48,729 nt of DNA from Subtercola vilae (GTDB lineage Bacteria; Actinomycetota; Actinomycetes; Actinomycetales; Microbacteriaceae): the NCBI RefSeq assembly GCF_004923255.1, contig NZ_QYRT01000028.1, positions 1 to 48,729 on the forward strand. Reading direction: 5' to 3'. The position numbers and the translations under genes were made by a program. Of this stretch, positions 34,879-43,601 are shown piece after piece. The notes beneath the pieces are model-generated. The model was not told the origin of the DNA, did not search any database, and was given only the letters and a program-made list of their open reading frames with translations. How positions within the stretch are numbered: the stretch's first letter is position 1; each line of letters starts with the position of its first letter.

Positions 34879-36153
34879 ATGCGCTACAAAGCAGTAGGCG
34901 CCCTAGCGGCGAGCACGTTGCTCGTGCTCGGTCTGGCGGCCTGTTCCAACGACACCGGCGGCTCGTCGGCCAATGGCAAGACCACCCTCACCTGGGCCTC
35001 GACCACCAGTGAGAAGCCGGCCGTCGACGCCATCGTCGCGGCCTACGAGAAGGCGAACCCCGACGTCACCATCACCACCACGACGTCGGACACCGACAAC
35101 TACCAGACCACCCTCCGCACGCAGCTCTCGAGCGGCACTGCCCCCGATGTGTTCTTCGTGTGGCCAGGCGACGGCAACCCGATGGCCATGACGGTCGTTC
35201 AGAAGGCCGGCCTCATCGCCGACCTCTCGAATGAGCCATTCGCTGCGAACATCCCCGCCGGCATCAAGCCTGTCAGCCAGATCGGCGGTAAGACCTACAT
35301 CGCCCCCGTCACGTTCTCGGGTATCGGCGCCACCTACAACACCACGGCCCTCAAGGCGGCGAACCTGACGGAGCCCACCACGTGGACCGAGCTGCTCAAG
35401 TTCTGCGGCGACGCCAAGGCCATCGGCAAGGCCGCGTTCGCGCTCGCCGGCGGTACCCCGTGGAACACGCAGCTGATTCCCTACGCTTTGACACCGACGC
35501 TCGTCTACGGGCCCACGCCCACCTTCGCGGCCGACATGTCGGCCGGCAAAGTCACCTTCGCCACGTCGGCGTGGAAGACGGCGCTTGACAAGTACAAGCA
35601 GATGCAAGACTCTGGGTGCTTCCAAGACGGCGACCTCGGCACCGCCTACGAAGACGCCCTCAAGCTGGTCTCGACCGGTGACGCGTTCGCTTCGGTTCAG
35701 GTGAACTCCTCGATCACCGCGATGCAGCAGGCTGCCCCGAGCGGAACGACTTTCTCGTTCGACCCGCTGCCCGCAAACGATGACGCGACCTCGACCCGCA
35801 TGGCAGGCGCCGCCGGTGCATCGTACGGCGTGAATGCCTCATCGAAGGTCAAAGATGCCGCGATCAAGTTCGTCGACTACCTCGCGTCGGCGGATGGCAC
35901 TGCGGTGTACTCCACCGCCGCTGCCGGTATTCCGGCCATCCCGATCTCGACGTTCAAGGTCGACCCTGCTCTCGAGAACTTCGTGAAGTACCAGACCGCT
36001 GGCAAGACCGACCCGTTCATGGATCAGCTGTGGCCGAACTCCAAGGTTCAGCAGGTTCACTTCGAGGTTCTGCAGCAGCTGCTCGCCGGTTCGCTCTCCT
36101 CGACTGATGCACTGAAGCAGATGGATGCCGCCTACGCCGAGGGCGAAGGCTAA
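34879..36153 (+). CDS. Extracellular sugar-binding lipoprotein of the ABC transporter
   Basis: 424 aa from ATG at 34879, with AAAGGAGA at good spacing. A signal peptide with lipobox LAAC (C22) marks a lipoprotein. The mature part has the family 1 solute-binding fold (TLTWASTTSEKPAVDAIVAAYEKANPDV ... PDVFFVWPGDGNP ... YNTTALKAANLTEPTTWTELLKF). In this context it probably captures rhamnose-containing glycosides or oligosaccharides. A strong hairpin follows the stop and may favour high expression of this gene over the hydrolase downstream. Confidence 0.93.
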   Translation: MRYKAVGALAASTLLVLGLAACSNDTGGSSANGKTTLTWASTTSEKPAVDAIVAAYEKANPDVTITTTTSDTDNYQTTLRTQLSSGTAPDVFFVWPGDGNPMAMTVVQKAGLIADLSNEPFAANIPAGIKPVSQIGGKTYIAPVTFSGIGATYNTTALKAANLTEPTTWTELLKFCGDAKAIGKAAFALAGGTPWNTQLIPYALTPTLVYGPTPTFAADMSAGKVTFATSAWKTALDKYKQMQDSGCFQDGDLGTAYEDALKLVSTGDAFASVQVNSSITAMQQAAPSGTTFSFDPLPANDDATSTRMAGAAGASYGVNASSKVKDAAIKFVDYLASADGTAVYSTAAAGIPAIPISTFKVDPALENFVKYQTAGKTDPFMDQLWPNSKVQQVHFEVLQQLLAGSLSSTDALKQMDAAYAEGEG

Positions 36154-36165
36154 GCACCACCACCC

Positions 36166-36199
36166 GAGGGCCCGGTTCGCTCTTTCGAACCGGGCCCTC
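36166..36199 (+). terminator. Strong hairpin between binding protein and GH106-like gene
   Basis: GAGGGCCCGGTTCG (36166-36179) pairs perfectly with CGAACCGGGCCCTC (36186-36199) over a 6-base loop, 12 bases after the stop. There is no U-run, so it may act as a partial terminator or a 3'-end stabiliser that lets some transcription pass into the hydrolase gene. Confidence 0.75.
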
Positions 36200-36276
36200 G
36201 TCATACCCCGAACAACTCCGGCGCGGCACACAGTCGCGGCCCCGGCCCAGATCCAGCCGAAAGCAGCTCTCCCGTC

Positions 36277-39200
36277 ATGTCTGATGAACTCGTTCGTCGT
36301 TTCGAAGACCCCGCCCCCACCTACGGCCCCGTACCGCTCTGGTGGTGGAGCGGCGAGAAGCTCGAGCCCGCCCGCCTCCGCTGGCAGATGCAGCAGCTGG
36401 TCGCGCAGAACGTGCACCAGGCCGTGGTGATGAACCTCGCTCCGACCGGGCCGCTGTACGGCGCCCTCGCCGACGACCCGCCGTTCATGTCAGACGAGTG
36501 GTGGGTCATCTTCGAAGGTGCCTGCCGCGACGCAGACGAGCTGGGCTTCCAGCTCTGGTTGTACGACCAGATCGGCTTCTCGGGCGCGAACATCCAGGGC
36601 CACCTCGTCGCGGCGAACGCCTCGCTGGCCGGGCAGTCGCTCGGCAGCGTTCGGGTCGACGTTTCTGGCGAGACCACCGTGTCGGCCCCCGAGGGGTCGA
36701 CCGCGCTTGCGGCGTGGTTCATTGCTCCGGATGCCCCCACCTCGCTGCCCGTCACGCTCGACGGCAACGCCGCCACCATCTCTGCCGCGGGTGGCGCGCT
36801 CGTGGTGGCCTTCGCCGCCACCCGCGGTTTCGACTACTTCTCGCGCGACGCCTCGGCCGAGCTCATCGACGCCATCTTCGGCGAGTACTCCCGGCACGTG
36901 GGCCAGTGGTTCGGCACGGCAATCGGCGGCGTCTTCCAAGACGAACTGCCCGACATGCCCAGCTGGTCGAAAGACTTCGCGGCCGAGTTCGAGGCATCGG
37001 CGGGCTACGACCTGCTCACGCTGTTGCCGGCGCTCTGGGGCGACCCGCTCGCCGAGGGCGACACCCGCGACCCCGGCGTTGTTCGAGTCGACTACCACCG
37101 CACCCGCGCCCGGCTCGGCGAGGAGGCGTTCTTCACCCCCCTGGCCCAGTGGCTCGCGGGCGCCGGCCTCGAGTGTGGCTTCGACCAGCAGTCCCCCGCT
37201 CGTGAGGGCGACCCGGTGGGTGCCACCCGGCTCTACGGCGATTACCTCAGCACTCACTCGCAGTACGGCATTCCGGGCAGCGACCACTGGGGCGACTCGA
37301 AGATCCACAGCTCGATGGCGCACGCGAACGGCCACGAGCGGGTCTGGATCGAGTCGTTCCACTCGTCGGGCTGGGGCGGAACCCTCGAAGAGACCTATGA
37401 CTGGCTGAGCCCGTACTTCCGTCGCGGCGCGAACCTGTACGACCCGCACGCGGTCTACTACTCCACTCGGTCGGGGTGGTTCGAGTGGGCGCCGCCGTCG
37501 ACGTGCTGGCGCCAGCCGTACTGGCCCGCCTACGGTGAGTTCGCTCTGGCGATCGCCCGTATCTCGTCGACGCTGACGATGGGGGAGCACCGGGCATCCA
37601 CTGTTCTCTTCTACCCCACCGAGAGTGCACAGTTCGACGTGACGGTAGAGGGCTTCGACCTCGGCGAGCAGCGCTCCACTGCGCACTACCACGAGCTGAA
37701 CGGCGCCACCTCGTGGTTCGCCGAACGCCGCGGCCTGCTCGAGAGTGCCGGCGTCGACTACGACATTCTCGGCAGCGACACGGTCGCCCGCGCGGTCGTC
37801 GACGACGGCGAGCTCCTCATCGGCACCGGCCGGTTTGTGAACGTGGTACTGCCCGACGTGCGGGTCGTGAGCGCTGAAACCGCCCGCGTGCTGCTCGAGT
37901 TCGCCCTGAACGGCGGGCTCATCGTGGCAACGGGTGTGCTGCCGAGCATCTTCACGGGTGCCGACGAGAGCGTTGCGGCCGAGCTGCGTGATGGCTTCGC
38001 TCTGGCCTGTGAAGCCGGGCGGGTTCGCCTTCTCGAAAGCCCCGACGAGGTGGCGGCGGCACTGCTCTCGCCTCGGGTCGAGGTCACGGCCGACGCCCCC
38101 GTCATGCTCCGCCAGGTGGGCGACGCGCACCTGGTCGCCCTCATCGCGCACGACGAGCAGACCGGAACCGTGCAGCCCCTGCTGCCCGGCTTCGAAGACT
38201 CGGCCTGGGTCGAGGGTGGTGGCAGCTTCAACTGGAAGGTCTACTGGCACCAGCTCGCCACCGATGGCTACACCTTCGTGCCGCCCACCGGCCGGACGTT
38301 CACCGTTTCGGTCTCGGGGCTCGGCGACGCCCCGCTCACGGTTCAGCAGTGGGATGCGCGCACCGGCAAGCGGTACGCGGTGCCGTTCACCCACACTGAC
38401 GGAACCATCACCGTGCACTCGGAGTTCTCGAGCGGCTCGATCGAGTTTCTCGTCATCGCGCCGTCGCTGCCAGAGCCCACGGGCAACCGCCAGGGCGACC
38501 TCGAGACCACGCTCGTGCTCGACGGTGACTGGGGCCTGACGGCCGAGTCGACGCTCGACAACCAGTGGGGTGACCTCGGCGCGAAGAGCGAGACCGGCAT
38601 CATTCCCATTCAGGTCTGGCAGTTCGAGCACGAAACCGATGAGGCACCCGAAGCGGGCTTCGCCACCGGCGACACTGTGACGGCCACCTTCGGCCCGCTC
38701 GCGCTGGTCTCGGGCCCGGGCGACGACTGGAAGCCGTCGACGTTCTCGCTCTCGCGCGGCATTCAGAACGACACCATTCACGACGAGACCCTCGGCCCCA
38801 ACGGCTACGTTCCCGAAGAGTTCTTCGCCTGGGCCGACGCCCAGGCCGGCGAGACCTACCGGGTTCGCGCCACCATCGAGGTGCCAGAAGGCGACGCCCT
38901 CACATTGGTCGTCGGCACCAACGGCACCCGCATCGTGCGCCTCGACGGAGCACTGGCCCCGACCACCGGTGACGGCTACCTCAGCCACACGCCGGTGTCG
39001 CCCGCTGCCGCCGTCGACCTCGAACTCGAGATCACCGCAGTGACCACCCAGCCGCTGCGGGCGTACTTCGCCCTCACGAGTGACGTCTCCGCTTTCGCCC
39101 GCCCCGAGTGGATCGTGCCGGCCGACGGCTCTGCCCGCTCGACCGGGGTCACCTTCAGCACGAGCTTCGAGCTCGACGGCAGCGAGACCGACCCGCGCAT

Positions 39201-40230
39201 CCAGGTCTCGAGCGAAGCGCCCACCATCATTCTGGTGAACGGCACCGAGGTGGGCCGGCAGGGCGACTTCGACCCCTACAGCGTCAAGCGCTTCACCCGC
39301 GTGCACCCGTACAACGTGGGTGCGCTGCTGCACGAGGGCAGCAACGTCATCGAAGTCAACTGTGTCGACGTGGGGCGCCCCATCGCGCTGCGGGTCGACT
39401 CCGTGCCGCGCGTGTTGGGTGGCCTGGGTCTTGCGACCACCACCTCGTGGGCGGCCACCCGCGAGGGCGACCCCATCGCACTGGCCTACCGGCTCGCCCA
39501 GTGGGAGGACCCCCGTTACGGCTGCATCGTGCCACGCCCGCACCCGCTGCAGGCGGCCACCTGGCTCGAAACCGAGGCGCAGAGCGACACCGTCGTCTCG
39601 CTGGTTCCGGATGCCCGGCCGGCCCCCGGCCGCACCGAACGCCTGCGCTTCGCCGTGCCCATCGGCGCCACCCGCATCGAGGTGCCCTCGGCACAGCCGT
39701 TCACCGTCTCAGCCAGCGCGGGCCTCACCGTGACGCAGAGCGGAGCCGTATTGCAGCTGGCGCGCCCTGCCGCCGCCGGCGAGACGATCACGCTCGTCTT
39801 CACGCCGCAGGGCGGCCGTCGCGGTGGCGCGCTGCTCGACGGGCCGCTGACGGTCGAGACCGGCGAGCAGGCTGCAGAGCTTCTGCCGTGGTCAGAACTC
39901 GGGCTCGGCTCACTCGGCGGTGCGGTGCACTACCGGCGGAGCATCCGGGTGCCAGAGGGCAACGCGGCGGCGACACTGCTCGATCTGGGTGCGGTGCGCG
40001 GCACCGCGAGCGTGTCGATCGACGGCACTGTGGCGACGACGCTGTTCGCGGCTCCCTGGGTTGCCGATCTCAGCGACTTCGTCAAGCCCGGTACCGAACA
40101 CGAGCTCGTTGTCACCGTGCGCGGTACCTTGGCGCCGTACGTGCAGTACGCTTCCCCCACGTCTGCTGTCATGGCAGGCCAGACGGTGCACGGGCTCTTC
40201 GGGCCGGTGCGGTTGGTGAAGCGGGCCTGA
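36277..40230 (+). CDS. Large glycoside hydrolase, GH106-like (probable alpha-L-rhamnosidase)
   Basis: 1317 aa. N-terminal region PLWWWSGEKLEPARLRWQMQQLVAQNVHQAVVM and FQLWLYDQIGFSGANIQGHL fits the large TIM-barrel hydrolases related to GH106. GVFQDELPDMPSWSKDF and WIESFHSSGWGGTLEETYDW hold acidic residues suited to catalysis. The C-terminal ~500 residues contain beta-sandwich, galactose-binding-like parts (LTLVVGTNGTRIVRLDG, VHYRRSIRVPEGNAAATLLDLG). There is no signal peptide. It follows the ABC genes and precedes the LacI regulator, so it is part of the same regulon. The GH106 label is from motif resemblance, not a full alignment; a different hydrolase family with the same fold is possible. 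Confidence 0.62.
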   Translation: MSDELVRRFEDPAPTYGPVPLWWWSGEKLEPARLRWQMQQLVAQNVHQAVVMNLAPTGPLYGALADDPPFMSDEWWVIFEGACRDADELGFQLWLYDQIGFSGANIQGHLVAANASLAGQSLGSVRVDVSGETTVSAPEGSTALAAWFIAPDAPTSLPVTLDGNAATISAAGGALVVAFAATRGFDYFSRDASAELIDAIFGEYSRHVGQWFGTAIGGVFQDELPDMPSWSKDFAAEFEASAGYDLLTLLPALWGDPLAEGDTRDPGVVRVDYHRTRARLGEEAFFTPLAQWLAGAGLECGFDQQSPAREGDPVGATRLYGDYLSTHSQYGIPGSDHWGDSKIHSSMAHANGHERVWIESFHSSGWGGTLEETYDWLSPYFRRGANLYDPHAVYYSTRSGWFEWAPPSTCWRQPYWPAYGEFALAIARISSTLTMGEHRASTVLFYPTESAQFDVTVEGFDLGEQRSTAHYHELNGATSWFAERRGLLESAGVDYDILGSDTVARAVVDDGELLIGTGRFVNVVLPDVRVVSAETARVLLEFALNGGLIVATGVLPSIFTGADESVAAELRDGFALACEAGRVRLLESPDEVAAALLSPRVEVTADAPVMLRQVGDAHLVALIAHDEQTGTVQPLLPGFEDSAWVEGGGSFNWKVYWHQLATDGYTFVPPTGRTFTVSVSGLGDAPLTVQQWDARTGKRYAVPFTHTDGTITVHSEFSSGSIEFLVIAPSLPEPTGNRQGDLETTLVLDGDWGLTAESTLDNQWGDLGAKSETGIIPIQVWQFEHETDEAPEAGFATGDTVTATFGPLALVSGPGDDWKPSTFSLSRGIQNDTIHDETLGPNGYVPEEFFAWADAQAGETYRVRATIEVPEGDALTLVVGTNGTRIVRLDGALAPTTGDGYLSHTPVSPAAAVDLELEITAVTTQPLRAYFALTSDVSAFARPEWIVPADGSARSTGVTFSTSFELDGSETDPRIQVSSEAPTIILVNGTEVGRQGDFDPYSVKRFTRVHPYNVGALLHEGSNVIEVNCVDVGRPIALRVDSVPRVLGGLGLATTTSWAATREGDPIALAYRLAQWEDPRYGCIVPRPHPLQAATWLETEAQSDTVVSLVPDARPAPGRTERLRFAVPIGATRIEVPSAQPFTVSASAGLTVTQSGAVLQLARPAAAGETITLVFTPQGGRRGGALLDGPLTVETGEQAAELLPWSELGLGSLGGAVHYRRSIRVPEGNAAATLLDLGAVRGTASVSIDGTVATTLFAAPWVADLSDFVKPGTEHELVVTVRGTLAPYVQYASPTSAVMAGQTVHGLFGPVRLVKRA

Positions 40231-40302
40231 AAGCGGGCCTGAACGCGGCTCGGCCGAGTGCGGAGCAGATGATTCGAGAGTGTGTGACGAAAGGGTGACG
40301 AC

Positions 40303-41340
40303 ATGGCAGCAGTGAACGTTCGTGATGTCGCTGCCCTGGCCGGGGTGTCACTCGGCACGGTCTCGAATGCGCTGAACCGGCCAGACCGGGTGTCGCCGTC
40401 GACCCTGCGACGGGTGCACGATGCCATCGACAAGCTCGGTTTTGTGCGCAATGACGCGGCCCGGCAGTTGCGAGCCGGCCGCAGCCGGAGCATCGGGCTG
40501 CTGGTGCTCGACATCGGCAACCCGTTCTTCACCGACCTCGCCGAGGGCGCCGAAGACCGGGCGTCAGAGGCGGGGTTCGCCATGCTGCTCGGCAACAGCC
40601 ACGGCAGCGCCGCCCGCGAGACGGCGCACCTGGCGCTGTTCGAAGAGCAGCGGGTGCGCGGCATGCTCATCTCGCCCGTGGCGGAGATCTGGCCCCAGGT
40701 GACGCGCCTTCGCACCCGAGACATTCCCACCGTTCTGGTCGACCGCGCCATCTCCGACACCTCGTTCTCCTCGGTGTCGGTCGATGACGTGGCCGGCGGC
40801 GCGCTCGCCGTGGAACATCTGCTGTCGATCGGCCGGCGCAAGATCGCGTTCGTCGGCGGGCCCACCAAGATCAGGCAGGTCGCCGACCGGCTCGAAGGGG
40901 CCAGTCGAGCCCTCAACTCGGTGCCGGGTGCCACCCTCGAGGTGCTGGGCACACGGGCCCTCACTGTGCTCGAGGGTCGGCGCATCGGCGAACTCATCAC
41001 CGCCAGAGCGCCGGGAGCCAGGCCCGACGCCGTGTTCGCCGCCAACGATCTGCTCGCCGTAGGAGTGCTGCAGGGACTCACCATGGTGAGCAACCTGCGG
41101 GTACCCGACGACATCGCCCTCATCGGGTACGACGACATCGCGTTCGCGTCGGCCACCGTGGTGCCGCTCACTTCCATTCGCCAGCCGAGCACGCTCATCG
41201 GCCGCACCGCCGTCGAACTGCTGCTCGCCGAGTCAGAGAACTCGGCAGATTACGAGCCCCAGCAGGTGGTGTTCGCCCCCGAACTCGTCGTGCGCGACTC
41301 GACCGCTCTCGTCGTGGCCGAGCCGGTGCTCGCGGGCTGA
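40303..41340 (+). CDS. LacI-family regulator of the rhamnoside locus
   Basis: 345 aa from ATG at 40303, with GAAAGGG upstream. N-terminal helix-turn-helix VNVRDVAALAGVSLGTVSNALNRPDRVSPSTLRRVHDAIDKLGF with the hinge helix (AARQLRAGRS), then a periplasmic-binding-like ligand domain (IGLLVLDIGNPFFTDLAEGAEDRA ... PDAVFAANDLLAVGVLQGL ... IALIGYDDIAFASA). It probably binds the GAAACGTTTC-type sites at 32922-33054 and responds to rhamnose or a rhamnoside-derived sugar. It ends the plus-strand operon, 72 bp after the hydrolase. Confidence 0.93.
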   Translation: MAAVNVRDVAALAGVSLGTVSNALNRPDRVSPSTLRRVHDAIDKLGFVRNDAARQLRAGRSRSIGLLVLDIGNPFFTDLAEGAEDRASEAGFAMLLGNSHGSAARETAHLALFEEQRVRGMLISPVAEIWPQVTRLRTRDIPTVLVDRAISDTSFSSVSVDDVAGGALAVEHLLSIGRRKIAFVGGPTKIRQVADRLEGASRALNSVPGATLEVLGTRALTVLEGRRIGELITARAPGARPDAVFAANDLLAVGVLQGLTMVSNLRVPDDIALIGYDDIAFASATVVPLTSIRQPSTLIGRTAVELLLAESENSADYEPQQVVFAPELVVRDSTALVVAEPVLAG

Positions 41341-41368
41341 GCGCGCTTGTGGCGCACCGAGAAGGTCG

Positions 41369-42010
41369 TCACGAGCTGAGGTAGCGCAACCAGACGGTCG
41401 CGTTCTTGCAGGCATCCTGGTTCACCGGTTTGTTGATGAAGCCGATGGATGCCCCACCGAACGCCGCGCCCTCACCGGGGTCGATCGTGCGGTTCACCGC
41501 CATCTCCGAGTTCGCCAGTTCGTAGTCGCTGGCATCGCACGCGGCGAGGGGTGATCCGTCTGCGGCGGTGACCGCGCTGATACTGACGGTGATGCGGGTG
41601 ACGTAGACGCTGTGGGCGCCGTCGTTGGAGACGATGCCGGCGAGGGCGCTGGCCGGGGCATCCGGAGCCAGCCCCGCGTTCGTGGAGGTCTGCACGATGG
41701 CGAGCGTCACGGTTCTGTCGGGGGTGTCGCCGTCATTGCCCTGATCTTCCGAGCCGATGCCGCCCGGGCCGCCGATGCCCGGCGTGCACTGCCCGACGGT
41801 CACCGCCAGTGCGGGCGAGGCCGGGCCGCTCGCCGTACCGAGCATTGCCGCCGCGACCGCAAGCAGCACCATTGCGGCCGAGAGTCTCCTCCGACCGCGC
41901 CGCCGACTCCGCGCGAGCAGCACGAGCACGCCCACCAACACGAGCGCCAGCGCGACTCCGAGCGGCCAGAGCGGTGCCAGGCCGGTGTTCGCCAGCGGTT
42001 CGCACGTCAC
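41369..42010 (-). CDS. Exported protein with N-terminal LAxTG-TM module and TasA-like C-terminal part
   Basis: 213 aa from the GTG at 42010 (MTCEPLANTG), which overlaps the upstream stop as GTGA. Order: LANTG at residues 6-10, a hydrophobic helix (LAPLWPLGVALALVLVGVLVLLA), basic SRRRGRRR, a second hydrophobic helix ending in an AxA site (SPALA), then a ~145-residue domain. That domain ends CDASDYELANSEM ... NKPVNQDACKNATVWLRYLSS, closely like the end of the TasA-like protein at 43602 (CSAADY ... NQNACKGAAVPLYFAAS). The N-terminal layout is the same as in the tandem genes at 12-14 kb. An internal ATG before VLLAVAAAMLG could give a protein with a normal signal peptide. Confidence 0.75.
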   Translation of the reverse strand: MTCEPLANTGLAPLWPLGVALALVLVGVLVLLARSRRRGRRRLSAAMVLLAVAAAMLGTASGPASPALAVTVGQCTPGIGGPGGIGSEDQGNDGDTPDRTVTLAIVQTSTNAGLAPDAPASALAGIVSNDGAHSVYVTRITVSISAVTAADGSPLAACDASDYELANSEMAVNRTIDPGEGAAFGGASIGFINKPVNQDACKNATVWLRYLSS

Positions 42011-43545
42011 AGCGTCACGTTGAAGGCCGTGCTGAGAATGCTGGTTGCACCCGTCGAGGCAGCCTGCAGGGTGTACCCGTTGCCCACGGCGAGCAGCCCG
42101 TTGATCTGAATGGTACTGAAGGTTGCCGTACCGCTCACCGCCGTCACCGTGGTGGTGCCGCCGATGGTGCCGAGCAGCCCGAGCAGGCTCGAGTTCGCGC
42201 TGATCGAGAGCGTGACCGCGCCCGATCCCACGTTGCCGAACTGGTCGGCGATCGTCACCTGCAGCGCCGGAGTCATGTTCGTGTTCTGTTTGACGCTCGC
42301 CGCCGGGTTCACCGTGAACGTGAGCACTGGTGTGCCGATGGTGATCGTCGCTGTCTGTGTGGCGGAGGTGAGCCCGGTGATCGCCGCCGTCAGGGTGGGT
42401 GTGCCAACCCGCTTGTCGCCGTAGAAGAACGTCGTCGTGCTCACCCCGGCGGCGAAGCGCACCAGAGCAGTTGTCGTGGCAACGGTGGTCGGGGCGAAGA
42501 CGGTGCCCGTGGTGCCGGCCGTCGACGTGGTGGTCAGCACCACCGTGTACCCGCCGGTCGGTGCAATCGCAGCGTTGTCGAACGCATCCTGCAGCGCCAG
42601 GGTCACCGGCCCGAGGTTGGCGCTCGCCGAGGTGGTGGCGGTCAGGGCCGCCGACGTGAAGACCACTTTGCTGGGCGCGGCCGCGGTCACGGTGAACGCC
42701 GAACTGGTGGCGCCCGTGAGCCCGGTACTGGATGCCGCCAGCGTGTACCCGACGCCGGCCTTGTTCACCGAGAGGGTCGAGAAGGTGGCCACACCGCTCG
42801 CGTTCGTCGTGGCGGTGAGGGTTCCCGACAGCGTTCCCGCCGCCGGGTTCGTGGCGATGGCGAGTGTGATGCTCGTTCCGGCCACCGGTACGGCCACGCT
42901 GGCCGACGTCTCGACGGTGACGGCAACGCCCGGGCTGACGGCGACCCCGGCCACCACGGCCGAGGGCTGCGTGGTGAAGACCAGCTTGGTCGGGATGCCC
43001 ACCACGACGGCTGCGCTGGCGGTACTCGAGGCCGTCCATGTAGCGCGTACGGCGATGACGGTGTACGTGTAACTGCCGTTCACCGTCACGGTGTCGCTGC
43101 AGGAGAGCGCAGTGATCAGGGCGCTCGCCGAGGTGCCGCACGCAGCAGAGGCCACGCTGCCGATCGTGCGCGTGACGTAGTAGCCGGTGGGCGCCGGAAC
43201 GCTGCTCGACGCGGTGAAGCTCACGGTGAGTGTTCCCGTGCTGGTCGCCGGAACCGTCACGGCCGTCGCCGGGTTCAGTGTTCCCGTTGTCGCTGTGCCT
43301 ACGCCCTTGCCGGTCGAGCGCCAGAACGCTTCAGCGGGGCTGGAGCCGGCCCCGCCCGCCAGTGCCAGCACCAGAACGAACGCCAGAACCGCCAGGCCCC
43401 ACCTCGCGGAGCCCCATTTCACTGTGCCCCATTTCACTGTGCCCCACCTCGTCGTGCCCCACCTCGCGGCGCGCACGACGAACGGCAGGGCGCCCCACGA
43501 TGTTCCGTGAGACTCCCTGCCGTGTCGGGGTGGTGCGGTGTTCAT
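42007..43545 (-). CDS. Secreted multi-domain beta protein with SipW-type signal (TasA-related N-terminus)
   Basis: 512 aa from ATG at 43545. An unusually long n-region contains WG-x-x-K/R pentapeptide repeats, followed by a hydrophobic core and AEAFWRSTGKGVGTATTG, the hallmark of SipW-dependent-type signal peptides (compare AYWTSTGTGVGSATTG in the next gene). The rest is Thr/Ser/Ala-rich with three or four Ig-like repeats (KLVFTTQPSAVVAGVAVSPG ... KVVFTSAALTATTSASANLGPVTLALQDAFDN ... LTFTVNPAASVKQNTNMTPALQVTIADQFGN). GTG codons at 43437 and 43422 could start a shorter protein with an ordinary signal peptide. It has no C-terminal anchor of its own, but a sorting-signal frame begins at its stop codon. 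Probably surface matrix or adhesin; function unproven. Confidence 0.8.
   Translation of the reverse strand: MNTAPPRHGRESHGTSWGALPFVVRAARWGTTRWGTVKWGTVKWGSARWGLAVLAFVLVLALAGGAGSSPAEAFWRSTGKGVGTATTGTLNPATAVTVPATSTGTLTVSFTASSSVPAPTGYYVTRTIGSVASAACGTSASALITALSCSDTVTVNGSYTYTVIAVRATWTASSTASAAVVVGIPTKLVFTTQPSAVVAGVAVSPGVAVTVETSASVAVPVAGTSITLAIATNPAAGTLSGTLTATTNASGVATFSTLSVNKAGVGYTLAASSTGLTGATSSAFTVTAAAPSKVVFTSAALTATTSASANLGPVTLALQDAFDNAAIAPTGGYTVVLTTTSTAGTTGTVFAPTTVATTTALVRFAAGVSTTTFFYGDKRVGTPTLTAAITGLTSATQTATITIGTPVLTFTVNPAASVKQNTNMTPALQVTIADQFGNVGSGAVTLSISANSSLLGLLGTIGGTTTVTAVSGTATFSTIQINGLLAVGNGYTLQAASTGATSILSTAFNVTL
43396..43470. repeat. Five 15-bp tandem repeats in the signal region of the 512-aa protein
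   Basis: Units of the form GCCCCA(T/C)(T/C)TC(A/G)... at 43396, 43411, 43426, 43441 and 43456; the second and third are identical. They encode tandem WG-x-x-K/R pentapeptides before the hydrophobic core of the signal peptide. Being 15 bp they preserve the frame when copy number changes. Confidence 0.85.
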
Positions 43546-43601
43546 GGTTCAGCTGTCCGTTCCCGGCGCTCCTCGGGTGGTGGGGGCCAGGCCCCTGGCG
43601 G

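Noticed and set aside
36490-39543. Minus-strand open frame of 1017 codons
   Set aside because: Antisense shadow of the GH106-like hydrolase, no recognisable domain.
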